DNA from: Olivibacter jilunii
GTDB lineage: Bacteria; Bacteroidota; Bacteroidia; Sphingobacteriales; Sphingobacteriaceae
Length of the DNA: 64,000 nt
Direction of reading: 5' to 3'
Assembly: GCF_900607235.1 (NCBI RefSeq)
Contig: NZ_LR027852.1
Span: forward strand, 468,600 to 532,599
Numbering within the stretch: position 1 is the first letter of the stretch; each line of letters begins with the position of its first letter. Both the position numbers and the translations under genes were made by a program. The notes beneath the pieces were generated by a model, which saw only the letters and a program-made list of their open reading frames with translations, was not told the origin of the DNA and made no database searches. Of this stretch, positions 1 to 8,839 are shown piece after piece.

Positions 1-53
1 TGGATAATTTAACAAAAGAACAACATTAATCAGAAACCGTTACCGAGTCAGCT

Positions 54-2255
54 ATGCAAGTACACTTCAACAAAGTATTGCCTATTCTCATCCTTTCTCT
101 TACTTTCGGATTTACCATACTTAAAGCGCAACAGGAAGAACTACTGGAAAATCGCTTTGACGCTCTTTTGCAGAAAGAGAGTATTGGACGGAATATCAAG
201 AATTTGTCGGCGTATCCCCATCATCTTGGTTCCCCAAGAGGGAAAGAGGTTGCCAACGAAATTTTAAATTGGTTTAAACAATATGGATGGGATGCTCAAC
301 TGGAAGTTTATCACGTATTATTTCCTACGCCGATTGAGCGACAGCTTGAACTATTGGCGCCAAGCCATTATCAAGCCATATTAAAAGAAATGCCGGTAGA
401 AGGTGATCCAGTAGCGCATCAAGAGGGGCAGCTGCCAACCTATAATGCGTGGGGTGCGGATGGAGATGTGACCGCACCGCTGGTTTTTGTCAACTATGGC
501 TTACCAGCCGATTATGAACAACTGGAACGATTAGGGGTGGATGTAAAAGGAAAAATCGTGATAGCAAAATATGGTAATAGCTGGCGTGGAATAAAACCCA
601 AGATTGCTTATGAGCACGGTGCTGTTGGTTGCATTATTTACTCCGACCCGAAAGAGGACGGCTATTTTCAAGGCGCGGTTTATCCTGAAGGGCCTTTCAA
701 GAACGAGTATATGGTGCAACGGGGTTCGGTAATGGATATGGTGGTTTATCCAGGGGATCCTTTAACTCCCTGGATTGGTGCAACGAAGGATGCAAAGCGC
801 TTGACGAAAGAAGAAGCTGCTACCATTTTAAAGATACCGGTGTTACCGATCAGTTATCACGATGCGAAGCCTTTATTGGAAGTCCTCGACGGTCCGGTAG
901 CTCCAAACGCTTGGCGAGGTGCACTTCCTATAACTTATCGGATCGGCGGTGGGAATCAGAGCAAAGTGCATTTAAAAATTAAGCAAAACTGGGATATTGT
1001 GCCTGCTTATAATGTAATCGCCAAGATCAAAGGCAATGAATTTCCTGACGAGTGGATTATTCGAGGAAATCATCATGATGCTTGGGTCAATGGAGCCGAT
1101 GATCCGGTAGCGGGACTATCCGTTTTATTAGAGGAGGCAAAAGCAATTGGAACCATGGTTAAAAACGGCTTCAAACCGAAACGAACCTTGGTTTACTGTG
1201 CTTGGGATGGAGAAGAACAGTCGCTGCTCGGCTCAACCGAATGGGTAGAACATCATGCAAAAGAATTGAAACAAAAGGCGGTAACCTATATTAATACGGA
1301 TGGAAACGGGCGGGGTTTTTTGAGTGCCGGCGGATCACACGCATTAAAGGATTTGGTAACCGACATAGCAGGTGATGTACAGGATCCATTAACAGGTAAG
1401 TCGATACTCGATCGAAAATTGGCCAACACCGTTATATCGGCGACCTCTCCGCAGCAGAAGCAAAAGTTGCTCGCAAAAAAAGAGTTTGCTTTACAAGCGT
1501 TGGGAACAGGTTCTGATTATTCGGCCTTCTTACAGCATTTAGGAATACCTAGTCTTAATTTTTCTTTTGGAGGAGAAAGTGAAGGGGGGGATTATCATAG
1601 TATTTATGATTCGTATAATCATTATGTCCGATTCAAAGACCCCGATTTCAGTTATGGGCTTGCGCTGGCACAAGTTGCCGGTAGAGCTGTTTTACGATTA
1701 TCCGAGGCTGAGATTTTACCTTTTAGCTTTGATGGCCTGCAAGAAGCAATCAATACGTACGCAAATGAGGTGCAAAAGCTTGGTGAGGATCTTCGTCTGT
1801 TCCATGCTGTTGAAAACCAACTGATAAAAGATTCTTTATATGCCTTGGCAGCCGATCCGAAAGAGCCCTATGTACAACCGATACCAAAAAAATCAGTACC
1901 CAATTTTTCATTTGCGGGATTGCAAGAAGGTGTTGATAGCTTAAGCAAATCCATTCAAGCGCTTAAAGAGCGGCGGCAAACATTTAAGGGAAACAAAAAA
2001 GCTTTAGCATTGGTAAACAAGCAGCTTTTTCAAGCGGAGAAATCGTTGTTACTGGAAAAGGGATTACCTAGGCGTCCATGGTATAAGCATAGTATTTATG
2101 CACCGGGATTTTATACCGGTTATGGAGTCAAAACATTGCCCGGCATCCGAGAAGCCCTGGAAGAAGGGCATTATCAAGAGTTTGAAGAGCAGCTACAATT
2201 ACTGATCGGTACGATCCGAAAACTTAAAACCGCGCTTGATCGTATTTTCATATAA
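54..2255 (+). CDS. Secreted M28-family zinc peptidase, glutamate carboxypeptidase II-like
   Basis: Predicted exported zinc carboxypeptidase or aminopeptidase of the PSMA/NAALADase type. The first ~26 residues are a signal peptide ending near LKAQQ. A protease-associated (PA) domain lies around residues 120-280, the M28 catalytic domain around 320-560 and a transferrin-receptor-like dimerisation domain at the C-terminus. Visible di-zinc and catalytic residues include HHDAW (~340), GADDP (~351), WDGEEQ (~386), GSDYSAF (~485) and DYHSIYD (~512). At 733 residues it has the usual family length. It is monocistronic here; the substrate cannot be told from sequence. The first 53 bases of the window hold no clear TAnnTTTG element. 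Confidence 0.9.
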   Translation: MQVHFNKVLPILILSLTFGFTILKAQQEELLENRFDALLQKESIGRNIKNLSAYPHHLGSPRGKEVANEILNWFKQYGWDAQLEVYHVLFPTPIERQLELLAPSHYQAILKEMPVEGDPVAHQEGQLPTYNAWGADGDVTAPLVFVNYGLPADYEQLERLGVDVKGKIVIAKYGNSWRGIKPKIAYEHGAVGCIIYSDPKEDGYFQGAVYPEGPFKNEYMVQRGSVMDMVVYPGDPLTPWIGATKDAKRLTKEEAATILKIPVLPISYHDAKPLLEVLDGPVAPNAWRGALPITYRIGGGNQSKVHLKIKQNWDIVPAYNVIAKIKGNEFPDEWIIRGNHHDAWVNGADDPVAGLSVLLEEAKAIGTMVKNGFKPKRTLVYCAWDGEEQSLLGSTEWVEHHAKELKQKAVTYINTDGNGRGFLSAGGSHALKDLVTDIAGDVQDPLTGKSILDRKLANTVISATSPQQKQKLLAKKEFALQALGTGSDYSAFLQHLGIPSLNFSFGGESEGGDYHSIYDSYNHYVRFKDPDFSYGLALAQVAGRAVLRLSEAEILPFSFDGLQEAINTYANEVQKLGEDLRLFHAVENQLIKDSLYALAADPKEPYVQPIPKKSVPNFSFAGLQEGVDSLSKSIQALKERRQTFKGNKKALALVNKQLFQAEKSLLLEKGLPRRPWYKHSIYAPGFYTGYGVKTLPGIREALEEGHYQEFEEQLQLLIGTIRKLKTALDRIFI

Positions 2256-2422
2256 TGAAACTATTGATATTAAAGAGGGATGTCTAGTCAATTTTTATTA
2301 CACTTGTAAACTACTTTTGTAAGACTTCATTGTTTTTTAATTTTACCATTACCCGCATAACATCATCTTTGGACCAGATTCGTAGCATCTTTGCTGTGTA
2401 AGCATTCAACAAGTAGGTTGTC

Positions 2423-2475
2423 TCCAGGGTGAGTCCAGGTTTTTCCTTAAAAACCTGGACTCACCCTGGACTCAC
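2423..2475. repeat. Perfect 22-bp inverted repeat plus tandem 11-bp unit
   Basis: Bases 2423-2444 and 2449-2470 are exact reverse complements separated by four bases (cctt). The right arm contains CCTGGACTCAC at 2454-2464 and the same 11-mer follows at once at 2465-2475; the inverted copy is at 2429-2439. It lies in a 371-bp gap between two plus-strand genes, 168 bases after the peptidase stop. It could be a strong terminator, a protein-binding palindrome or a dispersed repeat; no T-run follows on the plus strand. Otherwise the 2256-2626 gap shows only the promoter at 2599. Confidence 0.8.
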
Positions 2476-2598
2476 CTCGAAGAAAGACCCTGTCAAAACG
2501 CTACTTTGTCTTATCCACCTATCCAGTCGTACCTTCCTTTTTCGAATACGTTTGTTCCATTGTCGAGCAAAATGATTAAATCGAAATTCATAATTTTG

Positions 2599-2606
2599 TA
2601 TCTTTG
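2599..2606 (+). promoter_or_regulatory. Predicted -7 element of the AraC/MFS regulator gene
   Basis: TATCTTTG matches the Bacteroidota -7 consensus TAnnTTTG and lies 20 bases upstream of the ATG at 2627. No convincing -33 TTTG is seen at the expected 19-base distance. Confidence 0.5.
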
Positions 2607-2626
2607 AATTAATTAACTTATATGCA

Positions 2627-3544
2627 ATGGAGAAAGCGGAGACTTTACAGGAATACTATAGAAGAACGTGTAGAAAAATGCCGCCGGATTTGATAGAAGG
2701 TGGTGGTAATAATGCCCACTTCAATGTCTTAAAACGAAACAATTGTTATGCAAGCTTACATTTTTCCCGCAAGGATTATTACAAAATCTGTTTAACGCTG
2801 GGAAGCGCCATATTGCATACTGATAAAGGCACAATTTCCATTGATAAACCGGCGATTTTCTTTTCTAATACCAATGTGAGATTTGGTTGGGAAAACACAT
2901 CCCCGGCTCAGAAAGGCTATGTTTGCTTGTTTAACGATTTGTTTATTGGTAATGAATTGCGGAAGGCCCTGTCTAATCTATTTAACCTGTTTCGAAATGA
3001 CGTATACTCCTTTATCTTTCTGAGTGAAGAGCAATACGATTTACTATCTCAATATTTTGAATGGATGCTTAAGGAGTATAATAGTGAATTTGTTTACAAA
3101 AAGCAGATCATTGAAGACTTTTTACGATTGATTACTTATACGACAGTTAAATTACGGATGGAACGGGGTGCGTCAGAGAAGCGAATTCCGGATAGCGACC
3201 TAGTAAATCGATTTTGTGATCTACTGGAAAAGCAATTCCCTATCGAGTCTCCCGATAATGCGCTGGTTCTTAAAAGCCCGGCTGATTATGCACTACAGCT
3301 GCAGGTTCACGTGAATCACTTAAACTACAGTTTGCGTTCCTATTTTGGTAAAACTACCAGCGATCTTATTCAAGAACGAATCTTACAAGAAGCGCTCGAT
3401 TTGTTACAATACAGTCATTGGCGTATTACCGAAATCGCATTCAGCCTAGGTTTTGAGTATCCTCAGCATTTTAATAATTTCTTTAAACGGAAAACCGGTA
3501 AAAGTCCAAGAGAATATCGGAGTCTGCTGTTAAGTGATATTTGA
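2627..3544 (+). CDS. AraC-family transcriptional regulator
   Basis: A 305-residue cytoplasmic regulator. The C-terminal ~100 residues carry two helix-turn-helix motifs typical of AraC/XylS proteins, with the signature ITEIAFSLGFEYPQHFNNFF followed by KRKTGKSPREYR. The N-terminal ~170 residues form a cupin-like effector domain with no recognisable ligand signature. It lies 81 bp upstream of, and in the same direction as, a Bcr/CflA-type efflux pump, an arrangement typical of a regulator and its target drug pump. The ATG at 2627 was preferred because the out-of-frame ATG at 2622 gives no long product. Effector unknown. Confidence 0.88.
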   Translation: MEKAETLQEYYRRTCRKMPPDLIEGGGNNAHFNVLKRNNCYASLHFSRKDYYKICLTLGSAILHTDKGTISIDKPAIFFSNTNVRFGWENTSPAQKGYVCLFNDLFIGNELRKALSNLFNLFRNDVYSFIFLSEEQYDLLSQYFEWMLKEYNSEFVYKKQIIEDFLRLITYTTVKLRMERGASEKRIPDSDLVNRFCDLLEKQFPIESPDNALVLKSPADYALQLQVHVNHLNYSLRSYFGKTTSDLIQERILQEALDLLQYSHWRITEIAFSLGFEYPQHFNNFFKRKTGKSPREYRSLLLSDI

Positions 3545-3595
3545 TTTCATTAACTAATATTTGATTTGCTTATTTTTCGATAGCGAATAGTCCGC

Positions 3596-3603
3596 TAGTT
3601 TTG
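3596..3603 (+). promoter_or_regulatory. Predicted -7 element of the MFS efflux gene
   Basis: TAGTTTTG fits TAnnTTTG and lies 22 bases before the ATG at 3626, suggesting the pump has its own promoter in addition to any read-through from the AraC gene. Confidence 0.5.
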
Positions 3604-3625
3604 TAATGCTAAAAAACAGGGTATT

Positions 3626-4822
3626 ATGAAGCTATACAATAGCAAATTTGAGAAGATCAGTACGATTTCTACCTTTATTTTAATTCCTCTATCAGGACTT
3701 GTAACCGATGTTTATATTCCATCTTTCCCAGAGATGCAATCGGTTTTTCAAACAAGCGCGGCAGGTATTCAGTTGACGCTTTCTTGCTTTTTGATCAGTT
3801 ACGGGATTACCATGTTTGTGGCCGGGAGTGTAGTTGATAGTTTTGGAAGATATCGAATTATATTAGGCGCCTTATTGTTATTTGCATTGAGTAATTTTTC
3901 GATTGCTTATGTGCATAATCTTTACTTCCTTTATGCTATACGCGTTTTACAGGGAATATTGACCGCGCTGATCGTGGTGGCCAAGCGTGCCTTTTTAGTT
4001 GATATCTATACCGGCGAAAAGCTCAAACATTATATGGGGTTGCTGTCGGTGGTCTGGTCGCTCGGCCCCATTACAGCTCCCTTCTTGGGTGGGTACCTGC
4101 AATCTTATTGGGGTTGGACATCTAATTTTATTTTCCTAGGTGTTTATGCTTTGTTTTCTTTTACCTTGGAATATATATTCTGTGGGGAAGCAATGCGTCA
4201 GGCCCAGGCCTTCCGTATGCCTACTATTATTGCAAGTTATCGCAAGGTGTTGGGAACGAAGGAGTTTTCACTAGGGCTCTTCGTGTTGGCAGCAAGTTAT
4301 TCGATGGTCCTGATTTTTGGTATGACGGCTCCTTTTATTATCGAAGAACAATTCCATTTATCATCGGTGGTAACCGGTTATTGTGCGCTCATTTCCGGTT
4401 TAGGCCTTTTTGTAGGAGGTATGTTGGCTAAGCAATTAACCAGTCGTCCGCTGCTAATGAAGTTACGAATCGCTAATTTTTCTGAATGCATGATTGCGCT
4501 ATTGATGTTTTTCGTTGGTACGTTGTTTACGAACCTATACGTATTAATGTTATTTGTATTCAGTATGCATGTTTGTGCGGGCTTTATGTACAACGTCTAT
4601 TTCACTTTTTGTTTAACACGTTTTCCGCAAAACGCGGGTATATCCAGTGGTATTACCAGCGGAGGTTCTTATCTCATAACCTCGGTGCTAAGCTATAGCA
4701 CGATTAGTCTGGTAAAAGTGAGTAGCCAAAGTACGCTTGCCATCTGTTATTTTGCAATGGCCGTTGTGACATTTTCACTATTGCAAGTATTGAAAAAGAT
4801 TCGGATGAGTGGGGTAGACTAA
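3626..4822 (+). CDS. MFS multidrug efflux transporter, Bcr/CflA type
   Basis: A 398-residue inner-membrane transporter with about 12 hydrophobic segments. The first helix contains the family-typical LVTDVYIPSFPEM, and loop 2-3 carries the MFS motif A-like sequence GSVVDSFGRYR. These features point to the Bcr/CflA (DHA1) group, which exports drugs such as bicyclomycin or chloramphenicol by proton antiport. It follows an AraC regulator in the same orientation, so regulated efflux is likely. The substrate cannot be deduced from sequence. Confidence 0.85.
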   Translation: MKLYNSKFEKISTISTFILIPLSGLVTDVYIPSFPEMQSVFQTSAAGIQLTLSCFLISYGITMFVAGSVVDSFGRYRIILGALLLFALSNFSIAYVHNLYFLYAIRVLQGILTALIVVAKRAFLVDIYTGEKLKHYMGLLSVVWSLGPITAPFLGGYLQSYWGWTSNFIFLGVYALFSFTLEYIFCGEAMRQAQAFRMPTIIASYRKVLGTKEFSLGLFVLAASYSMVLIFGMTAPFIIEEQFHLSSVVTGYCALISGLGLFVGGMLAKQLTSRPLLMKLRIANFSECMIALLMFFVGTLFTNLYVLMLFVFSMHVCAGFMYNVYFTFCLTRFPQNAGISSGITSGGSYLITSVLSYSTISLVKVSSQSTLAICYFAMAVVTFSLLQVLKKIRMSGVD

Positions 4823-4933
4823 GCATTCAAAGAGATTAATTGCTATCTTGCCATGCTTTTTATCCGCCCATCTAGATGAAGTAGTGTCGGAAAAATGCAG
4901 CGTACTCTCCGGTTGCAAGTAGAAAATCATGCA

Positions 4934-6064
4934 ATGAAGAAGCTATTAAGGATATTAAAATATATGATGGTCGTTATTCTCAGTGTAGCCGTTTTGTTAG
5001 CGATTACGGTTTTTTTTTATATTCGACAAGATAAATTTGGTCAAGCACCTTCGGGTAAGCGACTAGAGCGGATAAAGCAATCACCCAACTACCGAGATGG
5101 ACAGTTTCAGAATCTACATTTTACACCAACGATCACCGAAGGATACTCTTTTATCGGTGTACTTTATAAGTTCTTTTTCGGTAAGGATCCGAGAAACCGA
5201 CCGACTGATCCACTTCCTACTGTTAAAACAAACTTACAGCAACTGGACCCGAATGCTAATCTTCTGGTTTGGTTTGGGCATTCTTCCTATTTATTACAGC
5301 TAGACGGCGTACGCTATTTGGTGGATCCGGTATTTTGTGGGAATGCATCACCCGTTCCGGGATCGAATAGAAGTTTTAAAGGAACCGATATCTATACCGC
5401 AGCGGATATGCCATCGGTTGACTATCTCTTGATTACACACGATCACTATGATCATCTTGACTATGAAACGATTGTGGCGTTGAAGGATAAGGTGACTCGG
5501 ATAATTTGTGGTTTAGGGGTAGGTGCCCATTTTGAACATTGGGGATATGAAGCCGATAACATTATTGAAAAAGATTGGAATGAAAAGGTTGTCGTTAATA
5601 CCCAAACAACCTTGCATACCTTGCCTACCCGCCATTTCGCAGGTAGAAGTTTCAGCAGAAACAATACACTTTGGCTCTCATTTTTGTTGGAAACCCCAAC
5701 CAAAAAAATCTATTTGGGCGGTGATAGCGGTTATGATACCCATTTTGCGACGATAGGCAAGCAATTTGGTCCGATTGATTTGGCGATTCTTGACAATGGA
5801 CAATACAACCCCGCCTGGCAAGCGATTCATATGCTTCCGGAAGAAGTTATAAACGCTTCGAAAGACTTAGGAACCAAACGTCTTTTTCCGGTACACTCAT
5901 CAAAATTTGCGCTTTCTCTGCATGCCTGGGACGAACCCTTAAAAAGAATAAGCATACTCGCTGCATCGGAGAAGTTGCCTTTTATTACGCCCATGATAGG
6001 GGAGGTAGTCCGCCTCGATGATCCTGCCCAGACCTTTACAGCATGGTGGAAAGGTGTAAAATAA
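4934..6064 (+). CDS. Metallo-beta-lactamase-fold hydrolase, NAPE-PLD-like
   Basis: A 376-residue MBL-fold hydrolase with an N-terminal membrane anchor (residues ~5-30). The metal-binding motif THDHYDHLD (HxHxDH) is followed by GGDSGYD and by PVHSSKF, which supply the later His/Asp ligands. The WFGHSSYLLQLDGVRYLVDPV region resembles N-acyl-phosphatidylethanolamine phospholipase D and related UlaG/RomA-type lactonases, so a lipid phosphodiester or similar substrate is plausible but unproven. An ATG at 4895 would add 13 residues (MQRTLRLQVENHA); I chose the internal ATG because MKKLLRIL starts a normal membrane anchor. Single gene. Confidence 0.8.
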   Translation: MKKLLRILKYMMVVILSVAVLLAITVFFYIRQDKFGQAPSGKRLERIKQSPNYRDGQFQNLHFTPTITEGYSFIGVLYKFFFGKDPRNRPTDPLPTVKTNLQQLDPNANLLVWFGHSSYLLQLDGVRYLVDPVFCGNASPVPGSNRSFKGTDIYTAADMPSVDYLLITHDHYDHLDYETIVALKDKVTRIICGLGVGAHFEHWGYEADNIIEKDWNEKVVVNTQTTLHTLPTRHFAGRSFSRNNTLWLSFLLETPTKKIYLGGDSGYDTHFATIGKQFGPIDLAILDNGQYNPAWQAIHMLPEEVINASKDLGTKRLFPVHSSKFALSLHAWDEPLKRISILAASEKLPFITPMIGEVVRLDDPAQTFTAWWKGVK

Positions 6065-6140
6065 CCATATTTTATTTTCGCTGAAACATTTCAGTAGGCG
6101 GTTTGTTAAAAGGTAGTTACATTAGTAAAATCACTGAAAA

Positions 6141-6338
6141 ATGGGATTATTTAGAACAATACTACTAGGCGCAGCCGCTTATGGTGCCTATAAATATGCG
6201 ACGAAGAAAGATGCAAATGGCCGATCGATGGTGGATGATATTAAAGAGAAGGCACCGGCATGGAAAGAGAAAATAATGCGTTTCAAAGACGATATGGAAC
6301 GGGAACTTAAACATCGAACATCCGGTGAGTATAAGTAA
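6141..6338 (+). CDS. Small YtxH-like protein
   Basis: A 65-residue protein with a short hydrophobic, glycine/alanine-rich N-terminus (GLFRTILLGAAAYGAYKYA) followed by a charged, helical tail rich in Lys, Asp and Glu. This layout resembles YtxH-like or gas-vesicle/stress-associated small proteins common in Bacteroidota, but no function can be assigned. Its TAA stop lies inside a bidirectional terminator hairpin (6331-6367), which supports its being a real gene. Confidence 0.65.
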   Translation: MGLFRTILLGAAAYGAYKYATKKDANGRSMVDDIKEKAPAWKEKIMRFKDDMERELKHRTSGEYK

Positions 6339-6367
6339 CCTTCGTTTAAAAACCGAAGATTACTTAT
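6331..6367. terminator. Bidirectional terminator between convergent genes
   Basis: ATAAGTAA (6331-6338) pairs with TTACTTAT (6360-6367), then after one mismatch CTTCG (6340-6344) pairs with CGAAG (6354-6358) around a 9-base A/T-rich loop. It sits between the convergent small gene and the TonB receptor gene and includes the stop codon of the former. Confidence 0.7.
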
Positions 6368-6386
6368 ACTGAAAGACAAGCTGCTT

Positions 6387-8732
6387 TTAAAAGTTGTAAG
6401 AGAGATTCATCGTTAGGGTGGCCCCGTTTCCACGAACGTATTCGGCATCAATTGCGCGATATTGGCTAACCACTGGATAGTAGGAGCTGTTTAACAGATT
6501 CTCTACGCCCATCCCTAGGGAAAACTTGTTGTTGATTCGGTATAAAGCAGAGAGATTAAGCAAGCTGACAGCGTCTACCGGTCCTTCACTGTTAGCATAT
6601 AACCCGTTTGAGCGTGGCTCAAAGCGATTTCTATCGCCCGTATATACCCAATTTAGCTTAAGATCGAACTCAGAGGAAGGACAGAAAGCAATATAAGCCG
6701 TCGCTTTAGGCGGGGCGATGCGAATACCATTCATATATACTTTTGTACCGTCTTCCTGCTCTGATTTGCCTTCTACAAAGGAGTAACTTGCTCCAACCGT
6801 CCATTGCGGACTAAGAAAAGCGTCAGCTGTTACTTCATAACCATATACGCGTTCCGGCTCACGCTGCGGTACCAGGTATCCGCCAACATCAACTAAGTTC
6901 GCGCCAAACTTGGAAGTGCTAATATAGTAAGCAGCCGTAAGGTGAAAAATATCGAAACGACTGCTGATACCCAGCTCATAATTGTTCGTAATAATCGGAT
7001 CCGTCTCGATACTTTCAAGCGTACTTTGCGTAGCCCTACGTAGAATACGTCCCAACTCATTGATGGCGAAGCCCTGCGAAAAGCTAATGAATGGATTTAA
7101 GAAATCGTATTTGTTATAGCGCAAACCAACATTGAACATGGTGGCGTGATACGGGATTTTACCCCCCGATACGGCTATGCTTCCCTCACCATTAGGACCT
7201 GTCGCGATGGTATTGAAATCCTTTACTTTTACATTGGCATTCTCGTAACGCACACCTCCTTTCAGCACCAAATGATTCCATAGGTCTAACTTAAGCTGTG
7301 CATAAGGTGCCAGATTAACCATGTCCATATCCGGGATGTAAACACGGCCATCGGTTAGAATTTGATTTGTTCGGTCGTTTAGCAGATCGAGCCCATAGGT
7401 AAGCTCTGCTTGGAGGTCGTCATGTATAGCCCAAGGTGTATTGAGGTTTAAACGCAAACCCTTTTTAAAAGATTGAATTTTTGTTTGTCCGGGCCCGTAC
7501 CACGCGGTTCCTTGTTCAACATAACGATTCATGGAAACGAAGCGATTATAATAAGCCGTTATATCGAGTGATGTACGGTATGGCAATGCATCGTGGTGAT
7601 AAGAAAGGAAAACGTTATGGTTATAAGGTGTACCCGCCGGTTCACCTGGATCATCTCCTTTGACCCCAATGGAAGGCCTCTCACGGTATTTTCCAACAAC
7701 ATTGACATAATCACTGTGCTGAACACTTCTAAACAGATTGTAGGATGCTGTAAGGGCGCTATGCTCATTCGGCTTATAAGCAAGCTTAATAAAGGTGTTG
7801 TAGAGATTATTTTCCCCAAGACCGTCAGCCTGTGCGTTCACTTCGCCTTTAGCATCTTTTAATACACCGGTGTAATTGTATGTTCCACTTACAACATAAG
7901 AGAATTTATCAATCGAGCCTTCGAAGAGCTGTGAAATCCGATAGCCAATCGTATTGGATGGGTGCACTAGATTTCCGCTCGTTCCGATACTGGTCGTTCC
8001 TCCAAAACGTTTTCCCACTGCCGGTGTTTTGGTAATGAAGTTAATGATACCTCCCCCGGAGCCATTGCCGTAAATTGAAGTTGCTCCCTTGATCACTTCC
8101 ACACGTTCGATGACAGCTGGGTCAAGCGTACGTATATCCCGGGCCCCATTCATCAAGGGTGTCGATTGTGGAATCCCATCGATAAGCACCAATACCTGCC
8201 GACCACGTAGGGTTTGTCCGCTATTGGTGGCCTTGTTTGTTCCTGTACCTAGTCCCGGAATCGTATTTCCTAAAATAGTAGCTATAGAGGGGTTGACGTT
8301 GGTTTGTTCTTTAACCTCTTGAGCATTGAGAATACTAATAGATGAGGGTACTTCGTCGATACTCTCCGGCTTGCGGCCAGCGGTAATAACCACCTCATTA
8401 AGGGCGATATCCTGACTGAGTATAAACTCAATCTGTGTCGCGGTGTTCGTTGTGAGCTGGACTTCTTTGGTTGTTTCTTTATAGCCTATGTAGCTGGCTA
8501 TCAGCTTGTAATTTCCTTCTGGTAGCGTATTTGTAACAAACTGGCCCCGTTGATCCGTTTTTAAGATGGTTTTTCGAACACCAATGCTGTCAAGGACCTT
8601 AATGGTTACATCTTGTAGCGGCGCACCTTTATCATCAATAATTAATCCTTTTAATATGACCTTTTGCGATTGTGCAAAAGAGAGGGATAGAGTAAGTAGG
8701 CATAAGCTTGCGAAAAGTAGAAGTTGCTTCAT
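6387..8732 (-). CDS. TonB-dependent receptor with CarboxypepD_reg N-terminal domain
   Basis: An outer-membrane TonB-gated transporter of 781 residues. It begins with the signal peptide MKQLLLFASLCLLTLSLSFAQ, followed by a carboxypeptidase-regulatory-like beta-sandwich (~residues 22-105), the plug domain (with ALNEVVITAGRK as TonB-box region and VLIDGIPQSTP, VEVIKGATSIYGNGSGGGIINF) and a 22-strand barrel ending in the aromatic NLSYNF. The plug resembles FecA/siderophore or cobalamin receptors; the ligand is unknown. The frame stays open upstream to an ATG at 8771, but a promoter element covers that codon, so 8732 is the supported start. It follows another receptor and an AraC gene on the same strand. 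Confidence 0.88.
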   Translation of the reverse strand: MKQLLLFASLCLLTLSLSFAQSQKVILKGLIIDDKGAPLQDVTIKVLDSIGVRKTILKTDQRGQFVTNTLPEGNYKLIASYIGYKETTKEVQLTTNTATQIEFILSQDIALNEVVITAGRKPESIDEVPSSISILNAQEVKEQTNVNPSIATILGNTIPGLGTGTNKATNSGQTLRGRQVLVLIDGIPQSTPLMNGARDIRTLDPAVIERVEVIKGATSIYGNGSGGGIINFITKTPAVGKRFGGTTSIGTSGNLVHPSNTIGYRISQLFEGSIDKFSYVVSGTYNYTGVLKDAKGEVNAQADGLGENNLYNTFIKLAYKPNEHSALTASYNLFRSVQHSDYVNVVGKYRERPSIGVKGDDPGEPAGTPYNHNVFLSYHHDALPYRTSLDITAYYNRFVSMNRYVEQGTAWYGPGQTKIQSFKKGLRLNLNTPWAIHDDLQAELTYGLDLLNDRTNQILTDGRVYIPDMDMVNLAPYAQLKLDLWNHLVLKGGVRYENANVKVKDFNTIATGPNGEGSIAVSGGKIPYHATMFNVGLRYNKYDFLNPFISFSQGFAINELGRILRRATQSTLESIETDPIITNNYELGISSRFDIFHLTAAYYISTSKFGANLVDVGGYLVPQREPERVYGYEVTADAFLSPQWTVGASYSFVEGKSEQEDGTKVYMNGIRIAPPKATAYIAFCPSSEFDLKLNWVYTGDRNRFEPRSNGLYANSEGPVDAVSLLNLSALYRINNKFSLGMGVENLLNSSYYPVVSQYRAIDAEYVRGNGATLTMNLSYNF

Positions 8733-8768
8733 TGACGTCTTTTGTAAGATGGCTGAATTTAATCGGCA

Positions 8769-8776
8769 CAAATGTA
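8769..8776 (-). promoter_or_regulatory. Predicted -7 element for the downstream TonB receptor
   Basis: On the minus strand this reads TACATTTG (TAnnTTTG), 37 bases upstream of the ATG at 8732. It decides the start of that gene, since the alternative ATG at 8771 lies inside the element. No clear -33 box. Confidence 0.55.
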
Positions 8777-8839
8777 TAGTTATTTAGACCTATTAAAAAT
8801 AGCAAATTACGGGATGACAATAATATGACAGAATCGGGG

